Shown here one piece after another: positions 34,937-46,478 of a DNA stretch of 64,000 bases. The notes beneath the pieces are model-generated. The model saw only the letters and a program-made list of their open reading frames with translations, ran no database searches and was not told the origin of the DNA. Each line of letters begins with the position of its first letter. The stretch's first letter is position 1. The translations under genes and the position numbers were made by a program. The stretch spans positions 744,001 through 808,000 of the forward strand of contig CASGGR010000022.1 in assembly GCA_949318235.1 (NCBI GenBank). Direction: 5' to 3'. Source of the DNA: Ecdyonurus torrentis. Taxonomy: Eukaryota > Arthropoda > Insecta > Ephemeroptera > Heptageniidae.

Positions 34937-37147
34937 ATGAAACAAAGTTTCTACTTCAAGAACCAAATGTTATTGAATGATAAAAATCATACTTTTAACA
35001 CGATTAAAATTAGTTTTGATGATTTCTCAAAAACTATGAATGCTACAGACATCAAATTTAACTCAAAACATTGCTTTTTCAATTCTCTACAAAAAAGAAG
35101 TCTTAAACTTTTTTGCTCCGACGCATACTTTTTGGGTTATTGACAATTTTAGTTTTCACTTATCATGTAGCCGAACCAAGTCATGAAACAAAGTTTCTAT
35201 TTCAAAAACCAAATGTTATTGAATGGTAAAAATCATAATTTTTACACGATTAAAACTAGTTTTGATGATTTCTCAAAAACTAAGAATGCTACAGACATCA
35301 AGCTTAACTCAAAGCATAGCTTTTTTAAATCTCTACAAAAAAGATGTCTTGAACTTTTTTGCCCCGACGCATACTTTTTGGTTTATTGACAATTTTAATT
35401 TTTACTCATCATGTAGCCAAATAAAGTCATGAAACAAAGTTTCTATTTCAAGAACCAAATGTTATTGAATGATAAAAATCATACTTTTTACACGATTAAA
35501 ACTAGTTTTGATGATTTCTCAAAACTAAAAATGCTACAGACTTCAAATTTAACTCAAAGCATAGCTTTTTCAATTCTCTACAAAAAAGATGTTTTGAACT
35601 TTTTTGCCCCAACGCATACTTTTTGGGTTATTGAAAATTTTAGTTTTCACTCATCATGTAGCCAAACCAAGTCATGAAACAAAGTTTCTATTTCAAGAAC
35701 CAAATGTTATTGAATGATGAAAATCATACTTTTTACACGATTAAAACTAGTTTTGATGATTTCTCAAAAACTAAGAATGCTACAGACATCAAGCTTAACT
35801 CAAAGCATAGCTTTTTTAAATCTCTACAAAAAATATGTCTTGAACTTTTTTGCCCCGACGCATACTTTTTGGTTTATTGACAATTTTAGTTTTTACTCAT
35901 CATGTAGCCAAACCAAGTCATGAAACAAAGTTTCTATTTCAAAAACCAAATGTTATTGAATGGTAAAAATCATAATTTTTACACGATTAAAACTAGTTTT
36001 GATGATTTCTCAAAAACTAAGAATGCTACAGACATCAAGCTTAACTCAAAGCATAGCTTTTTTAAATCTCTACAAAAAAGATGTCTTGAACTTTTTTGCC
36101 CGACGCATACTTTTTGGGTTATTGACAATTTTAGTTTTTACTCATCATGTAGCCAAATAAAGTCATGAAACAAAGTTTCTACTTCAAGAACCAAATGTTA
36201 TTGAATGATAAAAATCATACTTTTAACACGATTAAAATTAGTTTTGATGATTTCTCAAAAACTATGAATGCTACAGACATCAAATTTAACTCAAAACATT
36301 GCTTTTTCAATTCTCTACAAAAAAGAAGTCTTAAACTTTTTTGCTCCGACGCATACTTTTTGGGTTATTGACAATTTTAGTTTTCACTTATCATGTAGCC
36401 GAACCAAGTCATGAAACAAAGTTTCTATTTCAAAAACCAAATGTTATTGAATGGTAAAAATCATAATTTTTACACGATTAAAACTAGTTTTGATGATTTC
36501 TCAAAAACTAAGAATGCTACAGACATCAAGCTTAACTCAAAGCATAGCTTTTTTAAATCTCTACAAAAAAGATGTCTTGAACTTTTTTGCCCCGACGCAT
36601 ACTTTTTGGTTTATTGACAATTTTAATTTTTACTCATCATGTAGCCAAATAAAGTCATGAAACAAAGTTTCTATTTCAAGAACCAAATGTTATTGAATGA
36701 TAAAAATCATACTTTTTACACGATTAAAACTAGTTTTGATGATTTCTCAAAACTAAAAATGCTACAGACTTCAAATTTAACTCAAAGCATAGCTTTTTCA
36801 ATTCTCTACAAAAAAGATGTTTTGAACTTTTTTGCCCCAACGCATACTTTTTGGGTTATTGAAAATTTTAGTTTTCACTCATCATGTAGCCAAACCAAGT
36901 CATGAAACAAAGTTTCTATTTCAAGAACCAAATGTTATTGAATGATGAAAATCATACTTTTTACACGATTAAAACTAGTTTTGATGATTTCTCAAAAACT
37001 AAGAATGCTACAGACATCAAGCTTAACTCAAAGCATAGCTTTTTTAAATCTCTACAAAAAATATGTCTTGAACTTTTTTGCCCCGACGCATACTTTTTGG
37101 TTTATTGACAATTTTAGTTTTTACTCATCATGTAGCCAAACCAAGTC
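34937..37147 (+). repeat. Nested 5-mer L-M/H-I-J-M/K, 1228-bp period
   Basis: L 34937, M/H 35183, I 35429, J 35674 and M/K 35920 are followed by L 36165, M/H 36411, I 36657 and J 36902 at +1228 bp. Shared markers are AGTTTCTACTTC in L, CTCAAAACTAAAAATGC in I and AAAAAATATGTC in J. The second copy overlaps the start of the second 18-mer, which shows that the amplifications were layered. Confidence 0.88.
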
Positions 37148-39110
37148 ATGAAACAAAGTTTCTATTTCAAGAACCAAATGTTATTGAATGATAAAAATCA
37201 TACTTTTTACACGATTAAAACTTGTTTTGATGATTTCTCAAAAACTAAGAATGCTACAGACTTCAAATTCAATTCAAAACATAGTTTTTTAAATTCTCTA
37301 CAAAAAGATGTCTTGAACGTTTTTGCTCCGACGCATACTTTTTGGGTTATTGACAATTTTAATTTTCACTCATCATGTAGCCAAACCAAGTCATGAAACA
37401 AAATTTCTATTTCAAGAACCAAATGTTATTGAATGATAAAAATCATAATTTTTACACGATTAAAACTAGTTTTAATGATTTCTAAAAAACTAAGAATGCT
37501 ACAGACATCAAATTTAACTCAAAACATAGCTTTTAATTCTCTACAAAAAATGTGTCTTGAACTTTTTTGCCCCGACGCATACTTTTTGGGTTATTGATAA
37601 TTTTAGTTTTCACTCATCAAGTAGCCAAACCAAGTCATGAAACAAAGTTTCTATTTCAAGAACCAAATGTTATTGAATGATAAAAATCATACTTTTTACA
37701 CGATTAAAACCAGTTTTGATGATTTCTCAAAAACTAAGAATGCTACAGACTTCAAATTTAACTCAAAGCATAGCTTTTTCAATTCTCTACAAAAAAGATG
37801 TTTTGAACTTTTTTGCCCCAACGCATACTTTTTGGGTTATTGAAAATTTTAGTTTTCACTCATCATGTAGCCAAACCAAGTCATGAAACAAAGTTTCTAT
37901 TTCAAGAACCAAATGTTATTGAATGATGAAAATCATACTTTTTACACGATTAAAACTAGTTTTGATGATTTCTCAAAAACTAAGAATGCTACAGACATCA
38001 AGGTTAACTCAAAGCATAGCTTTTTTAAATCTCTACAAAAAAGATGTCTTGAACTTTTTTGCCCCGACGCATACTTTTTGGGTTATTGACAATTTTAGTT
38101 TTTACTCATCATGTAGCCAAATAAAGTAATGAAACAAAGTTTCTATTTCAAGAACCAAATGTTATTGAATGATAAAAATCATACTTTTTACACGATTAAA
38201 ACTTGTTTTGATGATTTCTCAAAAACTAAGAATGATACAGACTTCAAATTCAATTCAAAACATAGTTTTTTAAATTCTCTACAAAATGACGTCTTGAACG
38301 TTTTTGCTCCGACGCATACTTTTTGGGTTATTGACAATTTTAGTTTTTACTCATCATGTAGCCAAATAAAGTCATGAAACAAAGTTTCTATTTCAAGAAC
38401 CAAATGTTATTGAACGATAAAAATCATACTTTTTACACGATTAAAATTAGTTTTGATGATTTCTCAAAAACTAAGAATGCTACAGACATCAAATTAATCT
38501 CAAAACATAGCTTTTTCAATTTTCTACAAAAAAGATGTCTTGAACTTTTTTGCCCGACGCATACTTTTTGGGTTATTGACAATTTTAGTTTTTACTCATC
38601 ATGTAGCCAAATAAAGTCATGAAACAAAGTTTCTACTTCAAGAACCAAATGTTATTGAATGATAAAAATCATACTTTTAACACGATTAAAATTAGTTTTG
38701 ATGATTTCTCAAAAACTATGAATGCTACAGACATCAAATTTAACTCAAAACATTGCTTTTTCAATTCTCTACAAAAAAGAAGTCTTAAACTTTTTTGCTC
38801 CGACGCATACTTTTTGGGTTATTGACAATTTTAGTTTTCACTTATCATGTAGCCGAACCAAGTCATGAAACAAAGTTTCTATTTCAAAAACCAAATGTTA
38901 TTGAATGGTAAAAATCATAATTTTTACACGATTAAAACTAGTTTTGATGATTTCTCAAAAACTAAGAATGCTACAGACATCAAGCTTAACTCAAAGCATA
39001 GCTTTTTTAAATCTCTACAAAAAAGATGTCTTGAACTTTTTTGCCCCGACGCATACTTTTTGGGTTATTGACAATTTTAGTTTTTACTCATAATGTAGCC
39101 AAATAAAGTA
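36657..39110 (+). repeat. 18-mer HOR, copy 2 (partial, 10 monomers)
   Basis: I 36657, J 36902, C 37148, D 37393, F/I 37637, J 37883, A 38129, K 38374, L 38619 and M 38865 each lie 4419 bp from their partner in copy 1. One difference is ACTAAAAATGC (32483 J) versus ACTAAGAATGC (36902 J). M at 38865 ends normally, with CATAATGTAGCC, and leads into the 3-mer zone, so copy 2 stops before the nested duplications. Confidence 0.92.
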
Positions 39111-40832
39111 ATGAAACAAAGTTTCTATTTCAAGAACCAAATGTTATTGAATGATGAAAATCATACTTTTTACACGATTAAAACCAGTTTTGATGATTTC
39201 TCAAAAACTAAGAATGCTACAGACATCAAGCTTAACTCAAAGCATAGCTTTTTTAAATCTCTACAAAAAAGATGTCTTGAACTTTTTTGCCCCGACGCAT
39301 ACTTTTTGGGTTATTGACAATTTTAATTTTCACTCATCATGTAGCCAAACCAAGTCATGAAACAAAATTTCTATTTCAAGAACCAAATGTTATTGAATGA
39401 TAAAAATCATAATTTTTACACGATTAAAACTAGTTTTAATGATTTCTAAAAAACTAAGAATGCTACAGACATCAAATTTAACTCAAAACATTGCTTTTTC
39501 AATTCTCTACAAAAAAGAAGTCTTAAACTTTTTTGCTCCGACGCATACTTTTTGGGTTATTGACAATTTTAGTTTTCACTTATCATGTAGCCGAACCAAG
39601 TCATGAAACAAAGTTTCTATTTCAAAAACCAAATGTTATTGAATGGTAAAAATCATAATTTTTACACGATTAAAACTAGTTTTGATGATTTCTCAAAAAC
39701 TAAGAATGCTACAGACATCAAACTTAACTCAAAGCATAGCTTTTTTAAATCTCTACAAAAAAGATGTCTTGAACTTTTTTGCCCCGACGCATACTTTTTG
39801 GGTTATTGACAATTTTAGTTTTTACTCATCATGTAGCCAAATAAAGTAATGAAACAAAGTTTCTATTTCAAGAACCAAATGTTATTGAATGATGAAAATC
39901 ATACTTTTTACACGATTAAAACCAGTTTTGATGATTTCTCAAAAACTAAGAATGCTACAGACATCAAGCTTAACTCAAAGCATAGCTTTTTTAAATCTCT
40001 ACAAAAAAGATGTCTTGAACTTTTTTGCCCCGACGCATACTTTTTGGGTTATTGACAATTTTAATTTTCACTCATCATGTAGCCAAACCAAGTCATGAAA
40101 CAAAATTTCTATTTCAAGAACCAAATGTTATTGAATGATAAAAATCATAATTTTTACACGATTAAAACTAGTTTTAATGATTTCTAAAAAACTAAGAATG
40201 CTACAGACATCAAATTTAACTCAAAACATTGCTTTTTCAATTCTCTACAAAAAAGAAGTCTTAAACTTTTTTGCTCCGACGCATACTTTTTGGGTTATTG
40301 ACAATTTTAGTTTTCACTTATCATGTAGCCGAACCAAGTCATGAAACAAAGTTTCTATTTCAAAAACCAAATGTTATTGAATGGTAAAAATCATAATTTT
40401 TACACGATTAAAACTAGTTTTGATGATTTCTCAAAAACTAAGAATGCTACAGACATCAAACTTAACTCAAAGCATAGCTTTTTTAAATCTCTACAAAAAA
40501 GATGTCTTGAACTTTTTTGCCCCGACGCATACTTTTTGGGTTATTGACAATTTTAGTTTTTACTCATCATGTAGCCAAATAAAGTAATGAAACAAAGTTT
40601 CTATTTCAAGAACCAAATGTTATTGAATGATGAAAATCATACTTTTTACACGATTAAAACCAGTTTTGATGATTTCTCAAAAACTAAGAATGCTACAGAC
40701 ATCAAGCTTAACTCAAAGCATAGCTTTTTTAAATCTCTACAAAAAAGATGTCTTGAACTTTTTTGCCCCGACGCATACTTTTTGGGTTATTGACAATTTT
40801 AATTTTCACTCATCATGTAGCCAAACCTAATC
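39111..40832 (+). repeat. 3-mer HOR J-D/L-M, 738-bp period
   Basis: J/C 39111, D/L 39357, M 39603 is followed by J/C 39849, D/L 40095, M 40341 and J/C 40587 at 738 bp. The D/L hybrid starts as D (AAAATTTC, CTAAAAAAC) and switches to L near AAAACATTGC, with the L tail CACTTATC and GAACCAAG. The same 3-mer pair recurs at 42796-44271. Confidence 0.9.
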
Positions 40833-41322
40833 ATGAAACAAAATTTCTATTTCAAGAACCAAATGTTATTGAATGATAAAAATCATAATTTTTACACGAT
40901 TAAAACTAGTTTTAATGATTTCTAAAAAACTAAGAATGCTACAGACATCAAATTTAACTCAAAACATAGCTTTTAATTCTCTACAAAAAATATGTCTTGA
41001 ACTTTTTTGCCCCGACGCATACTTTTTGGGTTATTGATAATTTTAGTTTTCACTCATCAAGTAGCCAAACCAAGTCATGAAACAAAGTTTCTATTTCAAG
41101 AACCAAATGTTATTGAAAGATAAAAATCATACTTTTTACACGATTAAAACCAGTTTTGATGATTTCTCAAAAACTAAGAATGCTACAGACTTCAAATTCA
41201 ATTCAAAACATAGCTTTTTCTATTCTCTACAAAAATGATGTCTTGAACTTTTTTGCTCCGACGCATGCTTTTTGGGTTATTGACAATTTTAATTTTCACT
41301 CATCATGTAGCCAAACCAAGTC

Positions 41323-41568
41323 ATGATACAAAGTTTCTATTTCAAGAACCAAATGTTATTGAATGATAAAAATCATTATTTTTACACGATTAAAACTAGT
41401 TTTAATGATTTCTAAAAAACTAAGAACGCTACTGACATCAAATTTAACTCAAAGCATAGCTTTTTCAAATCTCTACAAAAAAGATGTCTTGAACTTTTTT
41501 GCCCCGACGCATACTTTTTGGTTTATTGACAATTTTAATTTTTACTCATCATGTAGCCAAATAAAGTC
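41323..41568 (+). repeat. H monomer with altered start ATGATACAAAG
   Basis: This unit and its copy at 44762 have ATGATACAAAG in place of ATGAAACAAAG. The change is a private marker of the 14-mer and shows that these two units descend from one. The other altered start in the window is ATTAAACAAAG at 54086. Confidence 0.9.
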
Positions 41569-42549
41569 ATGAAACAAAGTTTCTATTTCAAGAACCAAAT
41601 GTTATTGAATGATAAAAATCATACTTTTTACACGATTAAAACTAGTTTTGATGATTTCTCAAAACTAAGAATGCTACAGACTTCAAATTTAACTCAAAGC
41701 ATAGCTTTTTCAATTCTCTACAAAAAAGATGTTTTGAACTTTTTTGCCCCAACGCATACTTTTTGGGTTATTGAAAATTTTAGTTTTCACTCATCATGTA
41801 GCCAAACCAAGTCATGAAACAAAGTTTCTATTTCAAGAACCAAATGTTATTGAATGATGAAAATCATACTTTTTACACGATTAAAACTAGTTTTGATGAT
41901 TTCTCAAAAACTAAGAATGCTACAGACATCAAGCTTAACTCAAAGCATAGCTTTTTTAAATTCTCTACAAAATGACGTCTTGAACGTTTTTGCTCCGACG
42001 CATACTTTTTGGGTTATTGACAATTTTAGTTTTTACTCATCATGTAGCCAAATAAAGTAATGAAACAAAGTTTCTATTTCAAGAACCAAATGTTATTGAA
42101 CGATAAAAATCATACTTTTTACACGATTAAAATTAGTTTTGATGATTTCTCAAAAACTAAGAATGCTACAGACACCAAATTAACCTCAAAACATAGCTTT
42201 TTCAATTTTCTACAAAAAAGATGTCTTGAACTTTTTGCCCGACGCATACTTTTTGGGTTATTGACAATTTTAGTTTTTACTCATCATGTAGCCAAATAAA
42301 GTCATGAAACAAAGTTTCTATTTCAAGAACCAAATGTTATTGAATGATAAAAATCATACTTTTTACACGATTAAAACTAGTTTTGATGATTTCTCAAAAA
42401 CTAAGAATGCTACAGACATCAAGCTTAACTCAAAGCATAGCTTTTTTAAATCTCTACAAAAAAGATGTCTTGAACTTTTTTGCCCCGACGCATACTTTTT
42501 GGGTTATTGACAATTTTAGTTTTTACTCATCATGTAGCCAAATAAAGTA

Positions 42550-42795
42550 ATGAAACAAAGTTTCTATTTCAAGAACCAAATGTTATTGAATGATAAAAAT
42601 CATACTTTTTACACGATTAAAACTTGTTTTGATGATTTCTCAAAAACTAAGAATGCTACAGACTTCAAATTCAATTCAAAACATAGTTTTTTAAATTCTC
42701 TACAAAAAAGATGTCTTGAACTTTTTTGCCCCGACGCATACTTTTTGGGTTATTGACAATTTTAATTTTCACTCATCATGTAGCCAAACCAAGTC
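42550..42795 (+). repeat. Hybrid monomer A/J: duplication junction of the 14-mer
   Basis: The 5' part (AAACTTGTTTTG, AAATTCAATTCAAAAC, TTTTTTAAATTCTC) matches A at 45988. From AAAAAAGATGTC onward it matches the 3' half of the J/C unit at 39111, including the AATTTTCAC tail and AAACCAAGTC linker. The switch lies in the CTCTACAAAA segment (about 42700-42710). Confidence 0.85.
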
Positions 42796-45700
42796 ATGAA
42801 ACAAAATTTCTATTTCAAGAACCAAATGTTATTGAATGATAAAAATCATAATTTTTACACGATTAAAACTAGTTTTAATGATTTCTAAAAAACTAAGAAT
42901 GCTACAGACATCAAATTTAACTCAAAACATTGCTTTTTCAATTCTCTACAAAAAAGAAGTCTTAAACTTTTTTGCTCCGACGCATACTTTTTGGGTTATT
43001 GACAATTTTAGTTTTCACTTATCATGTAGCCGAACCAAGTCATGAAACAAAGTTTCTATTTCAAAAACCAAATGTTATTGAATGGTAAAAATCATAATTT
43101 TTACACGATTAAAACTAGTTTTGATGATTTCTCAAAAACTAAGAATGCTACAGACATCAAACTTAACTCAAAGCATAGCTTTTTTAAATCTCTACAAAAA
43201 AGATGTCTTGAACTTTTTTGCCCCGACGCATACTTTTTGGGTTATTGACAATTTTAGTTTTTACTCATCATGTAGCCAAATAAAGTAATGAAACAAAGTT
43301 TCTATTTCAAGAACCAAATGTTATTGAATGATGAAAATCATACTTTTTACACGATTAAAACCAGTTTTGATGATTTCTCAAAAACTAAGAATGCTACAGA
43401 CATCAAGCTTAACTCAAAGCATAGCTTTTTTAAATCTCTACAAAAAAGATGTCTTGAACTTTTTTGCCCCGACGCATACTTTTTGGGTTATTGACAATTT
43501 TAATTTTCACTCATCATGTAGCCAAACCAAGTCATGAAACAAAATTTCTATTTCAAGAACCAAATGTTATTGAATGATAAAAATCATAATTTTTACACGA
43601 TTAAAACTAGTTTTAATGATTTCTAAAAAACTAAGAATGCTACAGACATCAAATTTAACTCAAAACATTGCTTTTTCAATTCTCTACAAAAAAGAAGTCT
43701 TAAACTTTTTTGCTCCGACGCATACTTTTTGGGTTATTGACAATTTTAGTTTTCACTTATCATGTAGCCGAACCAAGTCATGAAACAAAGTTTCTATTTC
43801 AAAAACCAAATGTTATTGAATGGTAAAAATCATAATTTTTACACGATTAAAACTAGTTTTGATGATTTCTCAAAAACTAAGAATGCTACAGACATCAAAC
43901 TTAACTCAAAGCATAGCTTTTTTAAATCTCTACAAAAAAGATGTCTTGAACTTTTTTGCCCCGACGCATACTTTTTGGGTTATTGACAATTTTAGTTTTT
44001 ACTCATCATGTAGCCAAATAAAGTAATGAAACAAAGTTTCTATTTCAAGAACCAAATGTTATTGAATGATGAAAATCATACTTTTTACACGATTAAAACC
44101 AGTTTTGATGATTTCTCAAAAACTAAGAATGCTACAGACATCAAGCTTAACTCAAAGCATAGCTTTTTTAAATCTCTACAAAAAAGATGTCTTGAACTTT
44201 TTTGCCCCGACGCATACTTTTTGGGTTATTGACAATTTTAATTTTCACTCATCATGTAGCCAAACCTAATCATGAAACAAAATTTCTATTTCAAGAACCA
44301 AATGTTATTGAATGATAAAAATCATAATTTTTACACGATTAAAACTAGTTTTAATGATTTCTAAAAAACTAAGAATGCTACAGACATCAAATTTAACTCA
44401 AAACATAGCTTTTAATTCTCTACAAAAAATATGTCTTGAACTTTTTTGCCCCGACGCATACTTTTTGGGTTATTGATAATTTTAGTTTTCACTCATCAAG
44501 TAGCCAAACCAAGTCATGAAACAAAGTTTCTATTTCAAGAACCAAATGTTATTGAAAGATAAAAATCATACTTTTTACACGATTAAAACCAGTTTTGATG
44601 ATTTCTCAAAAACTAAGAATGCTACAGACTTCAAATTCAATTCAAAACATAGCTTTTTCTATTCTCTACAAAAATGATGTCTTGAACTTTTTTGCTCCGA
44701 CGCATGCTTTTTGGGTTATTGACAATTTTAATTTTCACTCATCATGTAGCCAAACCAAGTCATGATACAAAGTTTCTATTTCAAGAACCAAATGTTATTG
44801 AATGATAAAAATCATTATTTTTACACGATTAAAACTAGTTTTAATGATTTCTAAAAAACTAAGAACGCTACTGACATCAAATTTAACTCAAAGCATAGCT
44901 TTTTCAAATCTCTACAAAAAAGATGTCTTGAACTTTTTTGCCCCGACGCATACTTTTTGGTTTATTGACAATTTTAATTTTTACTCATCATGTAGCCAAA
45001 TAAAGTCATGAAACAAAGTTTCTATTTCAAGAACCAAATGTTATTGAATGATAAAAATCATACTTTTTACACGATTAAAACTAGTTTTGATGATTTCTCA
45101 AAACTAAGAATGCTACAGACTTCAAATTTAACTCAAAGCATAGCTTTTTCAATTCTCTACAAAAAAGATGTTTTGAACTTTTTTGCCCCAACGCATACTT
45201 TTTGGGTTATTGAAAATTTTAGTTTTCACTCATCATGTAGCCAAACCAAGTCATGAAACAAAGTTTCTATTTCAAGAACCAAATGTTATTGAATGATGAA
45301 AATCATACTTTTTACACGATTAAAACTAGTTTTGATGATTTCTCAAAAACTAAGAATGCTACAGACATCAAGCTTAACTCAAAGCATAGCTTTTTTAAAT
45401 TCTCTACAAAATGACGTCTTGAACGTTTTTGCTCCGACGCATACTTTTTGGGTTATTGACAATTTTAGTTTTTACTCATCATGTAGCCAAATAAAGTAAT
45501 GAAACAAAGTTTCTATTTCAAGAACCAAATGTTATTGAACGATAAAAATCATACTTTTTACACGATTAAAATTAGTTTTGATGATTTCTCAAAAACTAAG
45601 AATGCTACAGACACCAAATTAACCTCAAAACATAGCTTTTTCAATTTTCTACAAAAAAGATGTCTTGAACTTTTTGCCCGACGCATACTTTTTGGGTTAT

Positions 45701-46232
45701 TGACAATTTTAGTTTTTACTCATCATGTAGCCAAATAAAGTCATGAAACAAAGTTTCTATTTCAAGAACCAAATGTTATTGAATGATAAAAATCATACTT
45801 TTTACACGATTAAAACTAGTTTTGATGATTTCTCAAAAACTAAGAATGCTACAGACATCAAGCTTAACTCAAAGCATAGCTTTTTTAAATCTCTAAAAAA
45901 AGATGTCTTGAACTTTTTTGCCCCGACGCATACTTTTTGGGTTATTGACAATTTTAGTTTTTACTCATCATGTAGCCAAATAAAGTAATGAAACAAAGTT
46001 TCTATTTCAAGAACCAAATGTTATTGAATGATAAAAATCATACTTTTTACACGATTAAAACTTGTTTTGATGATTTCTCAAAAACTAAGAATGCTACAGA
46101 CTTCAAATTCAATTCAAAACATAGTTTTTTAAATTCTCTACAAAATGACGTCTTGAACGTTTTTGCTCCGACGCATACTTTTTGGGTTATTGACAATTTT
46201 AGTTTTTACTCATCATGTAGCCAAATAAAGTA
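42796..46232 (+). repeat. 14-mer HOR, copy 2 (3437 bp)
   Basis: D/L 42796 to J 45743 repeat copy 1 at +3439 bp. J 45743 has lost one base and has a changed CTCTAAAAAAAGATG, so it is 245 bp, and the following A (45988) lies at +3438. The last monomer here is a normal A with AATGACGTC, while its counterpart at 42550 is an A/J hybrid. It is followed by a B unit at 46233, the first B since 4031. Confidence 0.92.
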
Positions 46233-46478
46233 ATGAAACAAAGTTTCTATTTCAAGAACCAAATGTTATTGAACGATAAAAATCATACTTTTTACACGAT
46301 TAAAATTAGTTTTGATGATTTCTCAAAAACTAAGAATGCTACAGACATCAAATTTAACTCAAAGCATAGCTTTTTCAATTCTCTATAAAAAAGATGTCTT
46401 GAACTTTTTTGCCCCGACGCATACTTTTTGGTTTATTGACAATTTTAATTTTTACTCATCATGTAGCCAAACCGAGTC

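Larger units (their letters stand above)
32238..36656 (+). repeat. 18-mer HOR, copy 1 (4419 bp)
   Basis: The order is I (32238), J 32483, C 32729, D 32974, F/I 33218, J 33464, A 33710, K 33955, L 34200, M 34446, J/K 34692, L 34937, M/H 35183, I 35429, J 35674, M/K 35920, L 36165, M/H 36411. Markers shared with copy 2 are AAAAAATGTGTC in D, ATCAAGGTTAAC in J and AAGAATGATACAGAC in A. Inside it, L-M repeats after 737 bp and L-M-I-J after 1228 bp. Confidence 0.92.
39357..42795 (+). repeat. 14-mer HOR, copy 1 (3439 bp)
   Basis: The order is D/L 39357, M 39603, J 39849, D/L 40095, M 40341, J 40587, D 40833, F 41077, H 41323, I 41569, J/A 41814, K 42060, J 42304, A/J 42550. Private markers shared with copy 2 are AAACCTAATCATG before the D unit, TTTTTCTATTC in F, the altered start ATGATACAAAG of H, and ACACCAAATTAACC in K. 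The last unit is a hybrid that serves as the junction. Confidence 0.92.
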
